This document shows, in pieces, positions 1 to 8,318 of a stretch of DNA of 26,358 nt (positions are counted from its first letter, which is position 1; every line of letters starts with the position of its first letter). The notes under the pieces were generated by a model. That model saw nothing but the letters and a program-made list of their open reading frames with translations. It searched no databases and was not told the DNA's origin. The position numbers and the translations under genes are program-made. The DNA is taken from assembly GCA_038125725.1 (NCBI GenBank), contig JAYPEK010000052.1, forward strand, positions 1 through 26,358, in the 5' to 3' direction. The DNA comes from TMED8 sp038125725 (GTDB lineage: Bacteria > Pseudomonadota > Alphaproteobacteria > Rhodospirillales > Casp-alpha2).

Positions 1-2
1 AA

Positions 3-779
3 ATCCTCCGTTACGCAATCACCTCAGTGTGGCCCATAGGCGTTGATGTCAGACACGACCCACTGGCGACGGAAGCCGCCAACACGCTTAAGCCGCCGAC
101 CTGGGACCACCTGTTCGGCACCGACCATCTGGGCCGCGACGTCTTCAGCCGGGTGATCGCCGCGACGCGCCTCGATCTCGGCATTGCGGTTTCCGCCGTG
201 GCGCTGTCGTTCCTGGTCGGCAGCGCCTTGGGTTGCAGCGCCGGCTTCTGGGGCGGCTGGACCGACCGCATCGTCGGCCGCTTCTCCGACACCATCATGG
301 CCTTTCCGCTGTTCGTGCTGGCCATGGGCATCGTCGCCGCCATGGGCAACACGGTGGAGAACATCATCTACGCCACCGCCCTCATCAACCTGCCGTTCTA
401 TGCCCGCGTCGCCAGGGCGGAGACCTCGATCCGCCGCAACGCCGGCTTCGTGCACGCGGCGCGCCTCACCGGCAGCGGCGAGGTGCGCATCCTGGCGACG
501 CAGCTGTTCCCCAACATCCTGCCGCCGATGATGGTGCAGATCTCGCTCAACATGGGCTGGGCCATCCTCAATGCCACCGGGCTTTCGTTCATCGGCCTGG
601 GCGTGCGCCCGCCGGCGGCGGAGTGGGGCATCATGGTCGCCGAAGGCGCCAACTACATCGTGTCGGGCGAGTGGTGGCTGGCGATCTTCCCCGGCGCGGC
701 GCTGATGCTGGCGGTGTTCTGTTTCAATCTTCTGGGTGACGGCCTGCGCGACCTGGTCGATCCCCTGCGGCGGACCTGA
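3..779 (+). CDS. ABC transporter permease, DppC/OppC family (5' end missing)
   Basis: This is an inner-membrane permease of a peptide/nickel/opine-type ABC importer. The reading frame is open to the left edge, so the true start and first membrane helix lie outside the window; the GTG at 27 is unlikely to be the start. The visible part begins with the loop typical of DppC proteins (DPLAT...LKPP, then GTDHLGRDVFSR), followed by about five hydrophobic segments. The EAA-type ATPase contact loop lies around nt 411-500 (ARAETSIRRNAGFVHAARL). The family C-terminus (GDGLRDLVDPLRR) is intact. The stop is 10 nt before the ATG of the fused ATPase gene, with a GAGGAGG ribosome site between, so the two are co-transcribed. 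Peptide is the default substrate guess; the binding protein that would decide it is outside the window. Confidence 0.93.
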   Translation: MLRYAITSVWPIGVDVRHDPLATEAANTLKPPTWDHLFGTDHLGRDVFSRVIAATRLDLGIAVSAVALSFLVGSALGCSAGFWGGWTDRIVGRFSDTIMAFPLFVLAMGIVAAMGNTVENIIYATALINLPFYARVARAETSIRRNAGFVHAARLTGSGEVRILATQLFPNILPPMMVQISLNMGWAILNATGLSFIGLGVRPPAAEWGIMVAEGANYIVSGEWWLAIFPGAALMLAVFCFNLLGDGLRDLVDPLRRT

Positions 780-789
780 GGAGGCTCCC

Positions 790-2535
790 ATGGAAACGCC
801 CCCGTTCCTCGACATTCAAGGTCTATCGGTCGAATTCAAGACCCGCAACGGCATGGTGCGCGCCATCGACGACGTGTCGCTGCAATTGGCCAAGGGCGAG
901 GTGCTCGGCATCGTCGGCGAAAGCGGGTCGGGAAAATCCGTCACCGCCTATACGGTGATCGGGCTCCTCGACGAAGCCGGCCGGCCGGTGGCGGGTTCCG
1001 CCACCTTCGACGGCATCAAGGTGACGGAAGCGTCCGAGGCCGGGCTACGCGACCTGCGCGGCCGCGAAATATCGATGATCTTCCAGAACCCCCGCGCCGC
1101 CCTCAACCCGATCCGCCCGGTCGGCAAGCAGATCGAGGACGTACTCAAACGCCATGGCCTGGCGACCCGCCAGAACGCCAAGGCCAAGGCTATCGAGATG
1201 CTGGACAAGGTGAAGATCGTCGAGCCGGAAATGCGCTATTCCAGCTATCCGTTCGAGCTTTCCGGCGGCATGTGCCAACGGGTCATGATCGCCATCGCGC
1301 TGGCCTGCGATCCGCGCTTGCTGATCGCCGACGAACCGACCACCGGGCTCGACGTCACCACCCAGAAGGCGACCATGGACCTGGTGCGCGAGCTAACCCG
1401 CGAGCGCAATATGGCGGTGGTGCTGATCACCCACGACCTCGGCATGGCCGCCGCCTACTGCGACCGCATCGTTGTGATGGAGAAGGGCAAGGTTGTCGAG
1501 GCCGCACCCGTGGCGCAATTGTTCACCAATCCCCAACATCCCTACACCCAAAAGCTCATCGCCGCCTCGCCGGGGCCGAACTCCGAACTGGCCGACCTGG
1601 CGCCGGCCGGCGCCGACGGCCTGCCGCCACCCAGCGCCGAGATCATCCCCGTGCCGTCGGCCGCGCCGCCGCCGCAATCGGAGAAGCTCCTGGAAGTGAT
1701 CGACCTGGTGAAGGAATTCCCCATCCGCAAGCAGGGCACCCGTTTGCCCTGGACGAAACCACCGGATGACGAGCCCAGCGTGTTCCGCGCCGTCGATGGT
1801 ATTTCGTTCCAGATGAAACGCGGCGAGAGCCTGGGGCTCGTGGGCGAGTCGGGCTGCGGCAAGTCGACCACGTCGAGCATCGTCACGCGGCTCCTGGATC
1901 CGACGTCCGGCGATGTCATTTTCGACGGAACCAACATCACCACTTATCCGGCCGCCGGCTTCGCCAAACGGCCGGAACGCTCCAAGATCCAGATGGTGTT
2001 CCAGGATCCGACCGACAGCCTCAACCCGCGCTACACCGCCGCCGCTTCCATCGCCGAGCCGTTGAAACGGCTCAGCCGCATGACCAACCGGCGCGAAATC
2101 CGTGAACGTGTCGAGGAACTCGCCGCCAAGGTGGGCCTGCCGACGAACCTGTTGGACCGTTTCCCGCACCAGCTTTCCGGCGGCCAGAAGGCACGGGTCG
2201 GGATCGCGCGGGCCATCGCCGTCGATCCCTTGCTGCTGGTACTGGATGAGCCGACCTCGGCGCTCGATGTTTCGGTGCAGGCGGTGGTGCTGCAGCTCCT
2301 GGACCGGCTGAAGCGCGACATGGGCATGAGCTACATCTTCGTCTCGCACGACCTCAACGTGGTCAGGCTGTTGTGCGAACGGGTGATCGTCATGAACCGG
2401 GGCCGTATCGTCGAGACCGGCACCGCCGACGATGTCCTGAAGAACCCCAAGGAGGCCTATACCCGCACCCTGGTGGACGCCATCCCGCACTTCGAACCGG
2501 ACAGCATGGCCGGACCGGAAGCCGCCATCAGCTGA
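790..2535 (+). CDS. Fused double ATPase of a dipeptide/oligopeptide-type ABC importer (DppD-DppF fusion)
   Basis: This 581-residue cytoplasmic protein supplies both ATPase halves of the importer whose permease is just upstream. Domain 1 has Walker A GESGSGKS (43-50), a Q-loop near 99, signature LSGGM (157-161), Walker B LLIADEP (177-183) and His215. Domain 2 has Walker A GESGCGKS (352-359), signature LSGGQ (462-466), Walker B LLVLDEP (482-488) and His520. A Pro/Ala-rich linker (about 265-298) follows the oligopeptide-type C-terminal extension of domain 1 (NPQHPYTQKLI). The organisation is that of YejF and GsiA. The ATG at 790 was chosen because it has a strong GAGGAGG site at ideal spacing and begins a normal ABC N-terminus; an in-frame extension to 736 would overlap the permease gene. 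The last 8 nt overlap the end of the convergent threonine synthase gene. Confidence 0.95.
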   Translation: METPPFLDIQGLSVEFKTRNGMVRAIDDVSLQLAKGEVLGIVGESGSGKSVTAYTVIGLLDEAGRPVAGSATFDGIKVTEASEAGLRDLRGREISMIFQNPRAALNPIRPVGKQIEDVLKRHGLATRQNAKAKAIEMLDKVKIVEPEMRYSSYPFELSGGMCQRVMIAIALACDPRLLIADEPTTGLDVTTQKATMDLVRELTRERNMAVVLITHDLGMAAAYCDRIVVMEKGKVVEAAPVAQLFTNPQHPYTQKLIAASPGPNSELADLAPAGADGLPPPSAEIIPVPSAAPPPQSEKLLEVIDLVKEFPIRKQGTRLPWTKPPDDEPSVFRAVDGISFQMKRGESLGLVGESGCGKSTTSSIVTRLLDPTSGDVIFDGTNITTYPAAGFAKRPERSKIQMVFQDPTDSLNPRYTAAASIAEPLKRLSRMTNRREIRERVEELAAKVGLPTNLLDRFPHQLSGGQKARVGIARAIAVDPLLLVLDEPTSALDVSVQAVVLQLLDRLKRDMGMSYIFVSHDLNVVRLLCERVIVMNRGRIVETGTADDVLKNPKEAYTRTLVDAIPHFEPDSMAGPEAAIS

Positions 2536-3706
2536 TCCCGGCCAACAGATCGCCGTATTTGTGCGGTGTGGCGGTGTTGAAGACGACGATGCGCTCGCCC
2601 GCGTCCAGGTCGCCCCGCGCCATGAGTTCCGGCAACGCCGCCAGGCAAGCCGCGCCCTCGGGACAGACGTTCAATCCCTCCGTCCGCCCGGCGCGGGAGA
2701 CGAAATCGAACATCGCCGTGTCGGGAACCGCGATGGCGGTGCCGCCGCTTTCGCGGATCGCCTTGAGGCAAAGCGCGTCCGCCAGCACCTTGGGCGCGCG
2801 CAGGCCGGAGACTTTGGTGGTCGCGTCGGCCCAGGGTTCCGCCGTCTCTCGGCCTTCCTCGAAGGCCCGAACCAAGGGCGCGCAGCCTTCCGCCTGGACG
2901 GAAATCATCCGGGGCCGCGCCGAGCCGGTCCAGCCGAGCGCCTCCAACTCGTCGAAGGCCTTCCACATGGCGACCAGGCCGGTGCCGCCGCCGGTCGGGT
3001 AGACGATGGCGTCGGGCAGCGCGCCTGCGAGCTGCTCGGCCAGTTCATAGGCCATGGTCTTCTTGCCTTCCACGCGATAAGGCTCCTTGAAGGTGGAAAG
3101 CTCGAACCAGCCCTCGGCCGCGGCGACGGCGCTGGCGCGCCGCCCACATTCATCCAGGAAACCATCGACCAGCGTCACCGCCGCTCCGGCGCGGCGGCAT
3201 TCGTCATGGTTGGCGGCGGGGGCGTCCTGGGGCACGTAAACGTCGATGCCGATCCCGGCCCTGGCCGCGTAGGAAGAGGCCGAGCCGCCGGCGTTGCCCG
3301 CCGTCGGAATGATCAGGTGTTCGGCGCCCAGGTGTTTCGCCATGGTCAGGGCCGCCGACATGCCCCGGTCCTTGAAGCTGCCGGTGGGATTGCGGCCCTC
3401 GTCCTTGATGGTGAGGTGTTTGAGCCCCAACGACGCCGCCAGCCGGGGCGCGTCCAGAAGCGGTGTCATCCCTTCACCCAAGGAAACGATCGCATCGGCA
3501 TCGGGCGCGGGCAACACTTCGTAATAGCGCCACATGGAATGCGGCCGCCCGGCCATCGCGTCCGGCCGCAGGGTGCGCGCGGCCACATCCAAATCGTAGT
3601 CGGCGAAATAGGGGGCGCCGGCGGGGCTCAGGTTGCGGAGTGCATCGGCGCCCACCGGCGCACCGGTTTGGGTGCAAACCAGGCCGCGAAGGGTGGTGAA
3701 GGTCAT
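2528..3706 (-). CDS. thrC: Threonine synthase
   Basis: This is a 392-residue PLP-dependent lyase expected to convert O-phosphohomoserine to threonine in the cytoplasm. The PLP lysine is Lys112 in NPTGSFKDRGM, the pattern of the short archaeal/plant-type threonine synthases. A phosphate-binding glycine loop PTGGGTG lies at about 237-243 and an asparagine-bearing TAGNAGGSAS loop at 135-144. The N-terminus (CTQTGAPVG...FADYD) has the outline of the family's small zinc ribbon, but only one of the expected cysteines remains. It lies 68 nt downstream of a lipoprotein gene on the same strand, and an AGGAC site precedes the ATG. Other PLP fold-type II lyases such as threonine deaminase are possible but fit less well. 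Confidence 0.88.
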   Translation of the reverse strand: MTFTTLRGLVCTQTGAPVGADALRNLSPAGAPYFADYDLDVAARTLRPDAMAGRPHSMWRYYEVLPAPDADAIVSLGEGMTPLLDAPRLAASLGLKHLTIKDEGRNPTGSFKDRGMSAALTMAKHLGAEHLIIPTAGNAGGSASSYAARAGIGIDVYVPQDAPAANHDECRRAGAAVTLVDGFLDECGRRASAVAAAEGWFELSTFKEPYRVEGKKTMAYELAEQLAGALPDAIVYPTGGGTGLVAMWKAFDELEALGWTGSARPRMISVQAEGCAPLVRAFEEGRETAEPWADATTKVSGLRAPKVLADALCLKAIRESGGTAIAVPDTAMFDFVSRAGRTEGLNVCPEGAACLAALPELMARGDLDAGERIVVFNTATPHKYGDLLAGIS

Positions 3707-3774
3707 GGCGGTTTCGTCCTTTGGAGTTCGGCCCCGCCATTCGCGCCCATCGCAGGCTGTGCGTCAATAGGGCG

Positions 3775-4113
3775 CTACTGCGCTTCCAGCAAATCCTTCA
3801 CGATCGCGTCGTTCAAAAGCCCGCAGAAGGTCTTTTCCGTGTATTTGTAGGTGCTGGTTTTCTCCAACCGCACGGTGCCGCCGACGCGCAGGCCCTCCCA
3901 CAAGGGTTTCAGCGGGTTCTTGAGGCGGCATTCCACCGATTTCGCCTTGGCCTTGTTCAGCGATACATCGAAGGCCAGGCGGTAGGGCTCGGACGAGCCG
4001 TTGTCCAGGAGCTTGCCGGTCACGACGCCCTTGAACTTATAAGTGCTGTTATCGTCGCCACAGGCGGCGAGAATCAGGAGCGCGAGGATGGCGATGGACA
4101 GAGACTTGAACAT
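3775..4113 (-). CDS. Small lipoprotein, unknown function
   Basis: This 112-residue protein has a lipoprotein signal peptide: MFKSLSIAILALLILAAC, with lipidated Cys18 followed by Gly-Asp-Asp. An Asp after the +1 position is loosely compatible with inner-membrane retention by the E. coli rule, but that rule is not reliable here. The mature part is about 95 residues with many lysines and two further cysteines (in SVECRL and KTFCGLL). Its alternating pattern (FKGVVTGKLLDNG...YRLAFDVSLNKAKAKSVECRL) looks like a small beta-rich domain. I chose the ATG at 4113 because it starts the signal peptide and has a GGAGA ribosome site; the longer open frame to 4443 is antisense to livG. I do not recognise the family. 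It is probably co-transcribed with the threonine synthase gene, without an obvious functional link. Confidence 0.8.
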   Translation of the reverse strand: MFKSLSIAILALLILAACGDDNSTYKFKGVVTGKLLDNGSSEPYRLAFDVSLNKAKAKSVECRLKNPLKPLWEGLRVGGTVRLEKTSTYKYTEKTFCGLLNDAIVKDLLEAQ

Positions 4114-4238
4114 AGGTTTCTCCCACGTCGCGGCATTGCCGCTTGCCGTTATCATATCGTCATTTCGCCCATGCAGGCGAATCCCGATGCCCGGGTGTCG
4201 CCTTGCGGACGCGGCTAAGGTATTGTATCCGCACCACT

Positions 4239-4254
4239 CTCGGCATTTGCCGAG
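4239..4254. promoter_or_regulatory. Perfect 16-bp palindrome upstream of livG, candidate operator
   Basis: CTCGGCA-TT-TGCCGAG has 7-bp perfect arms around a TT centre. It ends 56 nt before the livG ATG. Its core, CGGCATTTGCCGA at 4241-4253, recurs with one symmetric change upstream of the liv binding-protein gene at 8274-8286. The shared core suggests that one transcription factor controls both. No strong sigma-70 promoter is obvious: a poor TTGCGG (4203-4208) and TATCCG (4226-4231) pair would place the palindrome just after the transcription start. Confidence 0.45.
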
Positions 4255-4309
4255 GTGAACCGAACCGTTGCCGGATGGCCATGAACCGCATGCAGGAACC
4301 CGCCCGCCC

Positions 4310-5107
4310 ATGATCCGAGTCGAGGAAATCGCGCTGCACTTCGGCGGGGTCCGCGCCGTGGACGGAGTGACGGTGCATATCGAGAAGGGCTCGATCACCG
4401 GGCTGATCGGTCCCAATGGTGCCGGCAAGACGACGCTGTTCAACGTTATTGCCGGTGCCTATCGGCCGACCGCCGGGCGCATCATGCTCGACGGCGAAGA
4501 CATCACCGCGCATCACACGCACGAACGCTTCGCCAGGGGCCTGTTGCGCACCTTCCAGATCGCGCACGAGTTTCCGTCCATGACCGTGCGCGAGAACCTG
4601 ATGATGGTACCGTCGGGACAGTCCGGCGAGCGCATTGCCAACACCTGGTTCCGGCGCGGTATCATCCGCGCCGAGGAAGAGGCTAACCGCGCCAAGGCCA
4701 ATGACGTGCTGGATTTCCTGCGTCTCGCCCACGTCGCCGACGAACGCGCCGGCAATCTCTCGGGCGGCCAAAAGAAGCTGCTGGAGCTTGGCCGCACCAT
4801 GATGGTCGACGCCAAGGTCGTGCTGCTGGACGAGGTCGGCGCCGGGGTCAACCGCACGCTGTTGAAGCATATCGGCGACGCCATCCGCCGCCTCAACCGC
4901 GAGCGCGGCTATACCTTCTGCATGATCGAACACGACATGGATTTCATCACCCGGCTCTGCGATCCGGTCGTGGTGATGGCGGAAGGCCGGCTGTTGACGC
5001 AAGGCACCGCAGACGAAGTGAAATCCAACGAAGCCGTCATCGAGGCGTACCTCGGGCGCGGCCTCAAAAACCAGGTTCAAGTTCCAGTAGGGGCGCCGGA
5101 AGCATGA
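4310..5107 (+). CDS. livG: Branched-chain amino acid ABC transporter ATPase LivG
   Basis: This is a 265-residue cytoplasmic ATPase of a hydrophobic amino acid (HAAT) importer. Walker A is GPNGAGKT (34-41), signature LSGGQKK begins at 150, Walker B is VVLLDEV (170-176) and the switch histidine is His208 in MIEHDMD. The EHDM box and the absence of a C-terminal regulatory domain fit LivG. In the D-loop region the usual DEPxAGLN reads DEVGAGVN. The ATG at 4310 starts right at the conserved beta strand with a weak AGGA upstream; a TTG at 4268 would add 14 poorly conserved residues. The gene ends in ATGA, with the livF start inside the overlap. It is the first gene of livGFHM plus a binding protein. 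Confidence 0.95.
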   Translation: MIRVEEIALHFGGVRAVDGVTVHIEKGSITGLIGPNGAGKTTLFNVIAGAYRPTAGRIMLDGEDITAHHTHERFARGLLRTFQIAHEFPSMTVRENLMMVPSGQSGERIANTWFRRGIIRAEEEANRAKANDVLDFLRLAHVADERAGNLSGGQKKLLELGRTMMVDAKVVLLDEVGAGVNRTLLKHIGDAIRRLNRERGYTFCMIEHDMDFITRLCDPVVVMAEGRLLTQGTADEVKSNEAVIEAYLGRGLKNQVQVPVGAPEA

Positions 5108-5808
5108 GCTATCTTGCCGGCACGGCGATGCGCGGCGGCTACGGCGGCGGCGATATCCTTCAAGGCTGCGACATCGCCGTCGACAAGGGCGAGGTGGCGG
5201 TGATCGTCGGTCCCAATGGCGCCGGCAAATCGACGGCCATGAAGGCGCTGTTCGGCATGCTGAACCTGAAGGAAGGCAGGGTGACGCTGGGCGGCAGCGA
5301 CATCACGGCGCTGTCGCCGCAGGACCGGGTCAAGCAGGGCATGGCCATGGTGCCGCAGACCCACAATATCTTCACCACCATGACGGTGGAGGAAAACCTG
5401 GAAATGGGCGCCTTCCTGCGCCACGACGACATCCGCCACACCATGCAGCACGTCTACGAGCTGTTTCCCGCCGTCGCCGAAAAACGCCACCAGGATGCCG
5501 GCGAGCTTTCCGGCGGCCAGCGCCAGCAGGTCGCGGTCGGCCGCGCGCTGATGACGCAGCCCGACGTGCTGATGCTGGACGAGCCCACCGCCGGCGTCTC
5601 GCCTATCGTCATGGACGAGCTGTTCGACCGCATTCTGGAAATCAAGAAGACCGGCATTGCCATCCTGATGGTCGAACAAAACGCCCGCCAGGCGCTGGCC
5701 ATCGCCGACACCGGCTACGTTCTGGTCAATGGCGCCAAGCGCTTCACCGACACCGGCCAGGCATTGCTCGCCAACGCCGAAGTGCGCAAGTCGTTCCTGG
5801 GCGGGTGA
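5104..5808 (+). CDS. livF: Branched-chain amino acid ABC transporter ATPase LivF
   Basis: This 234-residue second ATPase is expected to pair with LivG under the LivH/LivM membrane dimer. Walker A is GPNGAGKS (36-43), signature LSGGQ (135-139) and Walker B VLMLDEP (155-161), followed by TAGVSP. The usual LSP of LivF reads VSP here. The MVPQTHNIFTTMTVEENLEMG segment is the LivF-type Q-loop region. The ATG overlaps the livG stop by 4 nt, implying translational coupling. The stop is 13 nt before the GTG of livH. Length is normal for LivF. Confidence 0.95.
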   Translation: MSYLAGTAMRGGYGGGDILQGCDIAVDKGEVAVIVGPNGAGKSTAMKALFGMLNLKEGRVTLGGSDITALSPQDRVKQGMAMVPQTHNIFTTMTVEENLEMGAFLRHDDIRHTMQHVYELFPAVAEKRHQDAGELSGGQRQQVAVGRALMTQPDVLMLDEPTAGVSPIVMDELFDRILEIKKTGIAILMVEQNARQALAIADTGYVLVNGAKRFTDTGQALLANAEVRKSFLGG

Positions 5809-5821
5809 GGGGGGTGGAGCC

Positions 5822-6835
5822 GTGACCGATATCCTCAATGCGCTGGTGCTGATTTCCAACTACGTGCTGGTGCCGGGCGTCACCTACGGCGCGCAGTTGG
5901 CGCTGGGCGCGCTCGGCATCACCATCGTCTACGGGACGCTGCGCTTCGCCAATTTCGCGCACGGCGAAATTATGGCCTTCGGCGCCATGGCGACGATCCT
6001 GTTCACCTGGGGCCTTCAGGCGCTCGGCGTCTCCATCGCGCCGTTGCCGACGGCGTTGCTGGCACTGCTGCCGGCGATCGCCGTCACGGTGGCGATGCTT
6101 TTGCTCATGGACCGTGCCGTGTTCCGCTTCTACCGCACCAAGAAAAGCCCGCCGGCGATCTTCGTCATCGCGTCGATCGGCGTCATGTTCGTCCTCAACG
6201 GCGCCATCCGCTTCATCATCGGGCCCGGCGACCGCAACTTCGCCGACGGCGCGCGCTACCTGATCAAGGCCGGTGAGTTCAAGAAGATGTCGGGCCTGGC
6301 CGAAGGGCTCGGCATCCGCCTCACGCAGGGGATCACCGTCGTCACCGCCATCGTGCTGGTGGCGGCGCTGTTCTGGTTTCTGCAAAAGACCCGCACCGGC
6401 AAATCCATGCGCGCCTACGCCGACAACGTCGATCTGGCGCTGCTGTCCGGCATCAACCCCGAACGCGTGGTGATGATTTCCTGGATCCTGGCCGGCGCCT
6501 TGGCCACCGTCGCGGGCGCGCTCTATGGCCTGGATAAGAGCTTCAAGCCCTTCACCTATTTTCAGCTACTGCTGCCGCTGTTCGCGGCGGCCATCGTCGG
6601 CGGCATCGGCAAGCCCATCGGCGCCATCGTCGGCGGTTTCGTCATCGCCTTTTCCGAGGTCGGCGTCACCTACGCCTATAAACGCTTTCTCACCTACCTG
6701 GCGCCGCAAGACTGGGCGCCGGAGGGCTTGGTGCAACTATTATCGACCGACTACAAGTTCGCGGTGTCGTTCATCATCCTGGTGATCGTGCTTCTGGTGC
6801 GCCCGACCGGGATCATGAAAGGGGGCTCGGTATGA
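5822..6835 (+). CDS. livH: Branched-chain amino acid ABC transporter permease LivH
   Basis: This is a 337-residue inner-membrane permease with about eight hydrophobic helices. The N-terminal motif LGALGITIVYGTLRFANFAHGEIMAFGA is characteristic of LivH proteins (only part of it is needed for recognition: NFAHGE). The central MRAYADNVDLALLSGIN is the usual LivH cytoplasmic loop that contacts the ATPases. I chose the GTG at 5822 because a GGGGTGGAG ribosome site precedes it and the protein then starts like other LivH proteins; an in-frame extension to 5729 would overlap livF. It ends in ATGA shared with livM. The segment at about 255-300 (KRFLTYLAPQDWAPEG) is a periplasmic insertion sometimes found in alphaproteobacterial members. 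Confidence 0.95.
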   Translation: MTDILNALVLISNYVLVPGVTYGAQLALGALGITIVYGTLRFANFAHGEIMAFGAMATILFTWGLQALGVSIAPLPTALLALLPAIAVTVAMLLLMDRAVFRFYRTKKSPPAIFVIASIGVMFVLNGAIRFIIGPGDRNFADGARYLIKAGEFKKMSGLAEGLGIRLTQGITVVTAIVLVAALFWFLQKTRTGKSMRAYADNVDLALLSGINPERVVMISWILAGALATVAGALYGLDKSFKPFTYFQLLLPLFAAAIVGGIGKPIGAIVGGFVIAFSEVGVTYAYKRFLTYLAPQDWAPEGLVQLLSTDYKFAVSFIILVIVLLVRPTGIMKGGSV

Positions 6836-8211
6836 CCGCCGAACGCAACGCCTTTCGCGCTGCCTTGTTCCTGAGCCTGATGGCGCTGGTGCTCGCCGTC
6901 ATCGGTTTTGCCCAGTCCTGGTCGGTGGCGTTGACCATCTTCAACCTAGGTCTCATATCGGCGGTGATGGCCTTGGGCGTCAACATCCAGTGGGGCTATG
7001 CCGGTCTCTTCAACGTCGGCACCATGGGTTTCGCGGCCTTGGGCGGCGTCGCCGCCATGCTGGTCTCCGAACCGCCGGTGCCGGAAGCGTGGAAAGCCGG
7101 CGGCTGGAACCTGGCGCTGTCGGCCATCGTGTTCGCCGCCGTCGTGGCGCTGTTGGTCATCTGCTATCGGCGGATGCCGAGGGGGCCCTTGCGCGCCATC
7201 GCCATGACGCTCATCGTCATTGCCGGCTATTTCACCTTCCGCCATTTCTTCGATCCCGCCAGCGCCGCCATCGAGGCCGTCGACCCGGCGCTGAAGGGGT
7301 ATCTCGGCGGGCTTGGCCTGCCGATCCTGCTGGGCTGGGCCGTCGGCGGGCTGTTCGCTGCGGGTGCGGCCTGGATCATCGGCAAGATTTCGCTGGGGCT
7401 GCGCTCCGACTACCTGGCCATCGCCACCTTGGGGATTTCCGAGATCATCATCGCCATGATCAAGAACGAGGACTGGTTGACGCGCGGCGTCAAGAACGTC
7501 ACCGGGCTGGCGCGTCCCGTGCCCTACGAGATCGAGCTTCAGAAGACACCCTGGTTCATCGACATGGTCGCGGGCCTCAACCAAAGCACGTTGGCGGCGC
7601 TCACGGGCGACGCGCGGGCACAGGCGCTGACGCAGCTGGTGACCGAGGCGTCCGGCATCTTCGTCAAGCTCTGCTATGCCGGGTTGTTCACGGCCGTGCT
7701 GGCGCTGGTGTTGACGCTATCGGTCAGGGCGCTCAATTCGCCCTGGGGGCGGATGATGCGCGCCATCCGCGACAACGAGATCTCCGCCGGCGCCATGGGC
7801 AAGGACGTCACCGGGCGCCGGCTACAGGTGTTCGTCTTGGGCTCCGCCGTCGTCGGTATCGCCGGCGCCATGCTGACGACGCTCGACGGCCAGTTGACGC
7901 CGGGAAGCTACCAGCCACTCCGCTTCACCTTCCTGATCTGGGTGATGGTGATCGTCGGCGGTTCGGGCAACAACCTGGGCGCGGTGCTGGGCGGCTTCCT
8001 GATCTGGACCGTGTGGATCGAAGCCGAACCGGTCGGCGTTTGGCTGATCGGCGGACTGACCAGTTGGATGGACGCCGCCAGTCCGATCCGCCAGCACCTG
8101 CTGGAGACCGCACAGCATATGCGCCTTGTGGTGATGGGCCTGGTGCTTTTGCTGGTCATGCGTTTCCACCCGGAAGGCATCCTGCCCGAAGTCGTGCGGC
8201 GCGAGGATTGA
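6832..8211 (+). CDS. livM: Branched-chain amino acid ABC transporter permease LivM (long form)
   Basis: This 459-residue permease partners LivH. It shows family landmarks: NIQWGYAGLFNVGTMGF near the N-terminus, LRSDYLAIATLGISEI in the middle, then the ATPase-contact loop WGRMMRAIRDNEISAGAMGKD and a C-terminal GGSGNNLGAVLGG. It is longer than usual (many LivM proteins are 300-430 residues). The extra length includes a segment at about 80-165 with its own hydrophobic stretches (ALSAIVFAAVVALLVICYRR and IAMTLIVIAGYF), and a hydrophilic loop around 235-275. The ATG overlaps the livH stop as ATGA. A 107-nt gap with a possible regulatory palindrome separates it from the binding-protein gene. Confidence 0.93.
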   Translation: MTAERNAFRAALFLSLMALVLAVIGFAQSWSVALTIFNLGLISAVMALGVNIQWGYAGLFNVGTMGFAALGGVAAMLVSEPPVPEAWKAGGWNLALSAIVFAAVVALLVICYRRMPRGPLRAIAMTLIVIAGYFTFRHFFDPASAAIEAVDPALKGYLGGLGLPILLGWAVGGLFAAGAAWIIGKISLGLRSDYLAIATLGISEIIIAMIKNEDWLTRGVKNVTGLARPVPYEIELQKTPWFIDMVAGLNQSTLAALTGDARAQALTQLVTEASGIFVKLCYAGLFTAVLALVLTLSVRALNSPWGRMMRAIRDNEISAGAMGKDVTGRRLQVFVLGSAVVGIAGAMLTTLDGQLTPGSYQPLRFTFLIWVMVIVGGSGNNLGAVLGGFLIWTVWIEAEPVGVWLIGGLTSWMDAASPIRQHLLETAQHMRLVVMGLVLLLVMRFHPEGILPEVVRRED

Positions 8212-8273
8212 TCTCGCGCATTCCGCGTGATTTCGCATGCATCGGGGGCGGCAATTTTCTAAACTCCGCCGCA

Positions 8274-8286
8274 CGACATTTGTCGA
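8274..8286. promoter_or_regulatory. Palindrome upstream of the liv binding-protein gene, candidate operator
   Basis: CGACATTTGTCGA has 5-bp perfect arms (CGACA/TGTCG) around a TT centre. It matches the livG-upstream palindrome (CGGCATTTGCCGA) at every position except one symmetric G/A-C/T pair. It ends 32 nt before the ATG. A weak -10-like TAAACT lies at 8260-8265, which would again put the palindrome just after the start of transcription. A GC-rich stem (GGCGG near 8247 with CCGCC near 8266) lies just upstream and could stabilise or attenuate RNA read from livM. Confidence 0.45.
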
Positions 8287-8318
8287 AAAGATTCGCAGAC
8301 CCTGAACAGGAGGACCTC

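Noticed and set aside
2528..2535. Convergent 3' overlap of the DppDF fusion and threonine synthase genes
   Set aside because: Short convergent overlaps are common in compact genomes. A similar 10-nt overlap occurs at 17558-17567, and neither suggests special regulation.
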